From assembly GCA_902495325.1 (NCBI GenBank), contig CABUWK010000004.1, positions 23,003 through 87,002 on the forward strand: a stretch of DNA of 64,000 bases, read 5' to 3'. The first letter of the stretch is position 1, and each line of letters opens with the position of its first letter. The DNA comes from an uncultured Acidiphilium sp. Lineage in GTDB: Bacteria > Bacillota > Clostridia > Christensenellales > Borkfalkiaceae. The notes beneath the pieces are model-generated. The model ran no database searches, had not been told where the DNA came from, and saw only the letters and a list, made by a program, of their open reading frames with translations. Made by a program: the position numbers and the translations under genes. Below are positions 60,804 through 64,000 of this stretch, piece after piece.

Positions 60804-61030
60804 GATCCTCTCCGTATACGGTGAATTGCACCTCTATTCTAATATATTCTGCCGGTCGAAAAATGATAACGTAACGCCGGAAAAACGTTTTCTTGTCGAA
60901 AACCGGGCTGTTTCCCGTCCGGGAAGGAAACCTTCGGTTTGGGGCGGTTTTCCGGAAAAGACAATTGCTTCCGCCGCTTTTGCGGTAAAAGAGTTTTCCG
61001 AGAAATCTGCCGCAGACATACGAAAAAGCA

Positions 61031-61059
61031 TTGACATCCGGAAGAAAATATGGTATGAT
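61031..61059 (+). promoter_or_regulatory. Promoter of tRNA-Ala
   Basis: TTGACA (61031-61036), 17 bp and TATGAT (61054-61059), 13 bp before the mature tRNA. Confidence 0.7.
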
Positions 61060-61072
61060 ATAATTAACCGAC

Positions 61073-61148
61073 GGGGTTATAGCGCAGTTGGTAGCGCGTT
61101 TGAATGGCATTCAAAAGGTCAGGGGTTCGAATCCCCTTAGCTCCACCA
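61073..61148 (+). tRNA. tRNA-Ala(GGC)
   Basis: A 76-nt cloverleaf: acceptor GGGGTTA with TAGCTCC, D stem GCGC/GCGC, anticodon stem TTTGA/TCAAA with loop ATGGCAT (anticodon GGC), and T stem AGGGG/CCCCT with TTCGAAT. CCA is encoded. It reads alanine codons GCC and GCT. Its 3' end borders the AT-rich DNA that carries the recombinase. Confidence 0.95.
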
Positions 61149-61152
61149 CATC

Positions 61153-61196
61153 AAACCTAAAACGAACTTCTTGTTGGAAGTGAGTTTTAGGTTTTT
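61153..61196. terminator. Terminator after tRNA-Ala
   Basis: AAACCTAAAAC pairs with GTTTTAGGTTT around a 20-base loop and is followed by TTT; it may also serve the convergent sigma-like gene. Confidence 0.75.
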
Positions 61197-61209
61197 TATT
61201 TTTCAATGA

Positions 61210-61833
61210 TTATATTCCGTAAATTGCCTTGTATCTTTGGCGCATTTTGATAAAGTATTCATACACTGTAGCTTGCGCGCGGGATAAAACTCTGCCTATT
61301 TCGGGATAACTTAAGCCGTTTTGGCGGCATTCCAAGGCGATACGCATATTTTCGGTCAAATTTAGGTTTGAAACGATTTTTTCGTATAAAGTATAGTCTT
61401 GGCTAACTTCTTCTTTAATTTCGTATGACGGCTCGCTTACGGGCGTTAAAGCTTCAAGACTGACCGAACGGCGATAATCACTCGTTTTTCGGTTTATCAA
61501 CTTCATCATTTTACGAATACAGGCAATCTCGATAGTAATCGGTTTGCCTTTTTTGCTATAACCTATAATGTCATTCAAATGTTTTCCGTAATGTTCGCAA
61601 AGATATAAAGCACCTTCTTGGACTAAATCGTAAGAATCGCTGAAAGTATGCCCTAATTCGTTTTTGTGCTTGATATCAGCGTATAAGTCGGCGTACATTT
61701 TCTGTACACGACTCCCTTGATAACCTATCTGGAAACGCAGCTCCATAAAGGCAACAAGTTCCGCCATTTCAAGCACATTGTTTTGTGAGATTTCTTCTTT
61801 CATAACGCTGAAATCTAATATTTTGTTTTTCAT
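61210..61833 (-). CDS. Sigma-70-like protein of a mobile element
   Basis: A 207-residue protein. SDSYDLVQEGALYLCEHYG resembles sigma region 2. The C-terminal SVSLEALTPVSEPSYEI spacer and LTENMRIALECRQNGLSYPEIGRVLSRAQATVYEY form a region-4-like helix-turn-helix. Such proteins are common in clostridial conjugative elements, where they probably activate element genes. AT-rich codon use differs from the chromosomal genes. Confidence 0.65.
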   Translation of the reverse strand: MKNKILDFSVMKEEISQNNVLEMAELVAFMELRFQIGYQGSRVQKMYADLYADIKHKNELGHTFSDSYDLVQEGALYLCEHYGKHLNDIIGYSKKGKPITIEIACIRKMMKLINRKTSDYRRSVSLEALTPVSEPSYEIKEEVSQDYTLYEKIVSNLNLTENMRIALECRQNGLSYPEIGRVLSRAQATVYEYFIKMRQRYKAIYGI

Positions 61834-62121
61834 TTGGATTTACCTCCGTTTTTTCTCGCCTTTCGGCAAAAACGGGGTAGCACCGATAAAAGATTTAAGT
61901 AAATTTCTTAAATTTCATTAAGACGGAAGTCAACGAAAAAGCATAAAAATATTACGTTACAATTTGTCTGTTAAAGGTTTTCGGTAATATTTTTTGCCGT
62001 TTACTTCCGCTTTTGGCTGTGCTACAACGTAAACCCGAAAGGTGAAATTACGGATGTATCAAAGAAAAAGCCCTTACAGAATTTTGGATAATCCCGTAAA
62101 GGCTTTTGTTTATACAAGGTT
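61834..62121. other. Gene-free interval of the element
   Basis: AT-rich, with an AATATTACG/CGGTAATATT inverted repeat (61949-61996) and a second partially paired pair (GACGGAAGTC near 61922, ACTTCCGC near 62003). It could hold regulatory or recombination sequences. No gene seen. Confidence 0.4.
62066..62107 (-). terminator. Terminator of the recombinase gene
   Basis: On the minus strand AAAGCCTTTAC pairs with GTAAGGGCTTT followed by TTC. Confidence 0.65.
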
Positions 62122-63639
62122 TTATATTGTTTTTATAAGCAACATTTCCTTGTAAATCGGCTCTTTTTTATTTTGAATTACAATCTGCATAAATACGATT
62201 TTTTCGTAAAAAGAAAAGCCCCGATTGTCATCGGGACCGTTCTTTATGGGCGATTTATATTTTATTTCGACTCTGTCATCGTAAAGTAAAATTTCGTCTA
62301 CGAGATAATTTATCAAAAGCAATGGTTCGAGTTTTAACGCTTTTAAGTAAAATTCTTTAATTTCACTTCTCGGGAGCGTATATATCGTTTTACTTTTTTC
62401 GATTAAAAGATTTTTGTCTATATCTTCGAGTTTATTTTCGAGTTCGTGCAAGCGTTTGTTTGTGGTGTTGGAAATAATTCCTTGCTCAATTGCCGACATT
62501 ACGTTGTTCAGAGCCGTTTCGGTTTGACGTTTTTCCTTTTCCAACACTTTTATTGCAGGACATTCCCTCGCTTGTTCTTCCTGAATTTTCATAAGATACG
62601 AAATAATCTTTTCGGTTTCCGCGCCGTTGGAAAGCGTTTCGTAAATATGATCAAGCACGAATTTCTCCAAAACTTCTTTGCGGACTGCGGATTTTGTACA
62701 ACCGTTTTTAAGTTTCTTTCTGCCGCGGCATTGATAATATCTCACTTTTTTACCTTTACTCGATGTACCGCATTCGGCAGAGATAGGACTACCGCAATAA
62801 CCGCATCGGATTTTATTACGAAGCAGATATACTTCTGCAACTCCGCGTTTTCCGAATTTATTTACGTCGATACGTTTTCTTACTTTTGCAAATACCTCTT
62901 CGGATATTATTTTCGGATAAATATCGAAAAGTTCGCCGTTGATTCTCGTTATGCCCGCATATTTTTCGTTGCGAAGAATGTGGTAAATGCAATTCGGCAC
63001 AAACGGCTTTCCGTAATGCAAAAATCCTTTTTCGTTCATTTTAACTATAATACTCGGGACGGTTTCGCCATAAGAATATTGCTCGTATATAAATTTTACG
63101 ATTTCGGCTTTCTCTTCGTCTACGAATAAGTGTTTGTCTTTAACGTAATACCCGTACGGAATACTTCCTCCGCAAAACTGTCCTTTTTTACGGCTTTCTC
63201 TCAAGCCACGGCGTATTTTCTGCGCAAGTTCCTGCGAATAATATTCCGCCATACCTATGTAAATATTTTCGAGCAGAATACCGTCGAGGTTTATACTTCC
63301 GTCAAGATTTTCGGACGTTCTTTGCGTGGCGGATATAAGTTTTTTACCGTTCTTTTTAAGTCGCATTTTATTTACGGCTATCTCGGTGGAATTTCTTCCG
63401 AAACGGTCGATTGCGTAAACAAGTACAACTTCCCAACTTTCGTGTTCGCTGTCGGATAACATTCTCTGAAAATCCGGACGGTTATCGTTCGTGCCTGTCA
63501 TAGCACGATCGATATAAGTGTTTACGATATACAAATCGTTTTCCTTTGCATATTTGTTGCAAACGTCGAGTTGACCTTCGATGGATTGCTCGGTCTGACT
63601 GCTACTCGAATAACGAGCATAGATGATTGCTGTTTTCAT
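62122..63639 (-). CDS. Large serine recombinase
   Basis: A 505-residue site-specific integrase. The resolvase domain has AIIYARYSSSSQTEQSIEGQ, where the catalytic serine follows YARYS, and AIDRFGRNSTEIA. The recombinase domain follows (GGSIPYGYYV), then a zinc ribbon (IRCGYCGSPI ... YYQCRGRKK) and a coiled coil near 360-420 (ECPAIKVLEKEKRQTETALN). It would excise and integrate the surrounding element. AAAGGAG lies upstream of the ATG at 63639. It is AT-rich and clearly acquired. Confidence 0.92.
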   Translation of the reverse strand: MKTAIIYARYSSSSQTEQSIEGQLDVCNKYAKENDLYIVNTYIDRAMTGTNDNRPDFQRMLSDSEHESWEVVLVYAIDRFGRNSTEIAVNKMRLKKNGKKLISATQRTSENLDGSINLDGILLENIYIGMAEYYSQELAQKIRRGLRESRKKGQFCGGSIPYGYYVKDKHLFVDEEKAEIVKFIYEQYSYGETVPSIIVKMNEKGFLHYGKPFVPNCIYHILRNEKYAGITRINGELFDIYPKIISEEVFAKVRKRIDVNKFGKRGVAEVYLLRNKIRCGYCGSPISAECGTSSKGKKVRYYQCRGRKKLKNGCTKSAVRKEVLEKFVLDHIYETLSNGAETEKIISYLMKIQEEQARECPAIKVLEKEKRQTETALNNVMSAIEQGIISNTTNKRLHELENKLEDIDKNLLIEKSKTIYTLPRSEIKEFYLKALKLEPLLLINYLVDEILLYDDRVEIKYKSPIKNGPDDNRGFSFYEKIVFMQIVIQNKKEPIYKEMLLIKTI

Positions 63640-63739
63640 TGTGATTTTTACTCCTTTAATTTTATTTTTTAGATTTGTCTTTCGACGGGAACAAAACTAA
63701 ATGGAAAGCCTATAAGTCGATTATCTTAATGTTTCGCTG

Positions 63740-63817
63740 TTTTCGTCAAGAGTTGCGTTGGGTATTTTATTGCTAATAATCACTCAAAAAACGCAATGCA
63801 TTTACTCTTGACGAAAA
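63740..63817. repeat. Long inverted repeat upstream of the recombinase
   Basis: TTTTCGTCAAGAGT pairs with ACTCTTGACGAAAA, and TGCGTT with AACGCA inside, leaving a loop of about 30 bases. It could be an operator, a hairpin or part of a recombination site. Confidence 0.6.
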
Positions 63818-63858
63818 GGGCTTTTCATTTAGGCTCCCGTGACGAAAGACATATTGTT

Positions 63859-64000
63859 TTAGTTGCAATGCGGCAACTGCACTATAATTTCTTTGCTTAC
63901 CTTTCCGAGAATTTCGCCCTCGTTGATACAGGTGAAGTTATCGAAAAGCAACACTTTGCGGTCATCAACTCCGAAAGTGCATATAACATCTTCGTCCAAA
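63859..64000 (-). CDS. C-terminal part of a small protein, cut by the window edge
   Basis: A minus-strand frame open at the edge ends with DFGV-like residues: LDEDVICTFGVDDRKVLLFD and later KEIIVQLPHCN before the TAA at 63859-63861. Only 46 residues are visible. I do not recognise it. Confidence 0.5.
   Translation of the reverse strand, partial: LDEDVICTFGVDDRKVLLFDNFTCINEGEILGKVSKEIIVQLPHCN

Larger units (their letters stand above)
61149..64000. mobile_element. Probable integrated element next to tRNA-Ala, running off the window
   Basis: After the tRNA the base composition becomes AT-rich and codon use changes. The genes are a sigma-like protein, a large serine recombinase and a truncated frame at the edge, a set typical of clostridial integrative elements. 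The attachment sites cannot be identified from one side; serine recombinases often target protein genes rather than tRNAs, so the exact left boundary is open. Confidence 0.5.

Overview
The window looks like the chromosome of an uncultured, low-to-moderate GC clostridial Firmicute, probably from an animal gut. This is inferred from the gene set: a spore-associated YyaC-type protein, a QueT vitamin transporter subunit, clostridial NifS/NifU with an Rrf2 regulator, a UvrX/YolD-type polymerase pair, DUF1858 and TIGR04076 proteins, and Firmicute-style promoters (TTGACA, 17 bp, TATAAT). Species cannot be named from the sequence. Most of the window is ordinary housekeeping DNA. The first kilobase and the last 3 kb are visibly richer in AT and look like edges of mobile DNA.

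Layout. 1-960: two small secreted or membrane proteins and a truncated duplicate. 1000-1760: repeats only. 1777-9750: aspA, a phosphoribosyltransferase and typA on the minus strand; asparaginase, an ABC exporter and an acetyltransferase on the plus strand; a SLOG-like gene. 9767-9952: a structured RNA resembling 6S RNA. 10070-20949: a UvrD-type helicase with an inserted DnaQ-like exonuclease, asnS, then plsX-rnc-smc-ftsY. 21049-26023: gltX, radC, a dipeptidase, a second SLOG protein and a SIMPL protein. 26217-29020: a metal-efflux operon (ArsR regulator, free HMA protein, P1B ATPase) with a clear promoter and operator.

29072-36762 is a complete type II-A CRISPR-Cas locus. It has a divergent tracrRNA whose promoter abuts the cas9 start, cas9 with all nuclease residues, cas1, cas2, csn2, a leader with a promoter, and 14 identical 36-bp repeats separated by thirteen 30-bp spacers. 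The striking point is that cas1 is interrupted after codon 59 by a 280-bp element with 26-bp terminal inverted repeats and nested hairpins. Removing exactly those 280 bp restores a 288-residue Cas1 frame. Interference should be intact while spacer acquisition is probably off, unless the element is removed or the C-terminal fragment works alone. Partial copies of the element's end recur elsewhere in the window, mostly just downstream of genes.

36813-46680: queT with a candidate preQ1-type pseudoknot leader, DUF378 and CvpA membrane proteins, a YyaC-like protein, a repeat field, secA, a HAD phosphatase, hsp20 with unusual CIRCE half-sites, and small membrane proteins. 46766-49888: an Rrf2-nifS-nifU Fe-S operon behind a perfect 25-bp palindrome, then comF. 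50092-56066: an SPFH/zinc-ribbon protein, DUF1858, a zinc-ribbon membrane protein, a cyclophilin-type lipoprotein and the UvrX/YolD-like pair. 56302-59443: gap and pckA with promoters and terminators. 59694-60803: an unrecognised protein with an acidic linker. 61073-61148: tRNA-Ala(GGC), followed by AT-rich DNA with a sigma-like gene and a large serine recombinase, interpreted as an integrated element running off the window.
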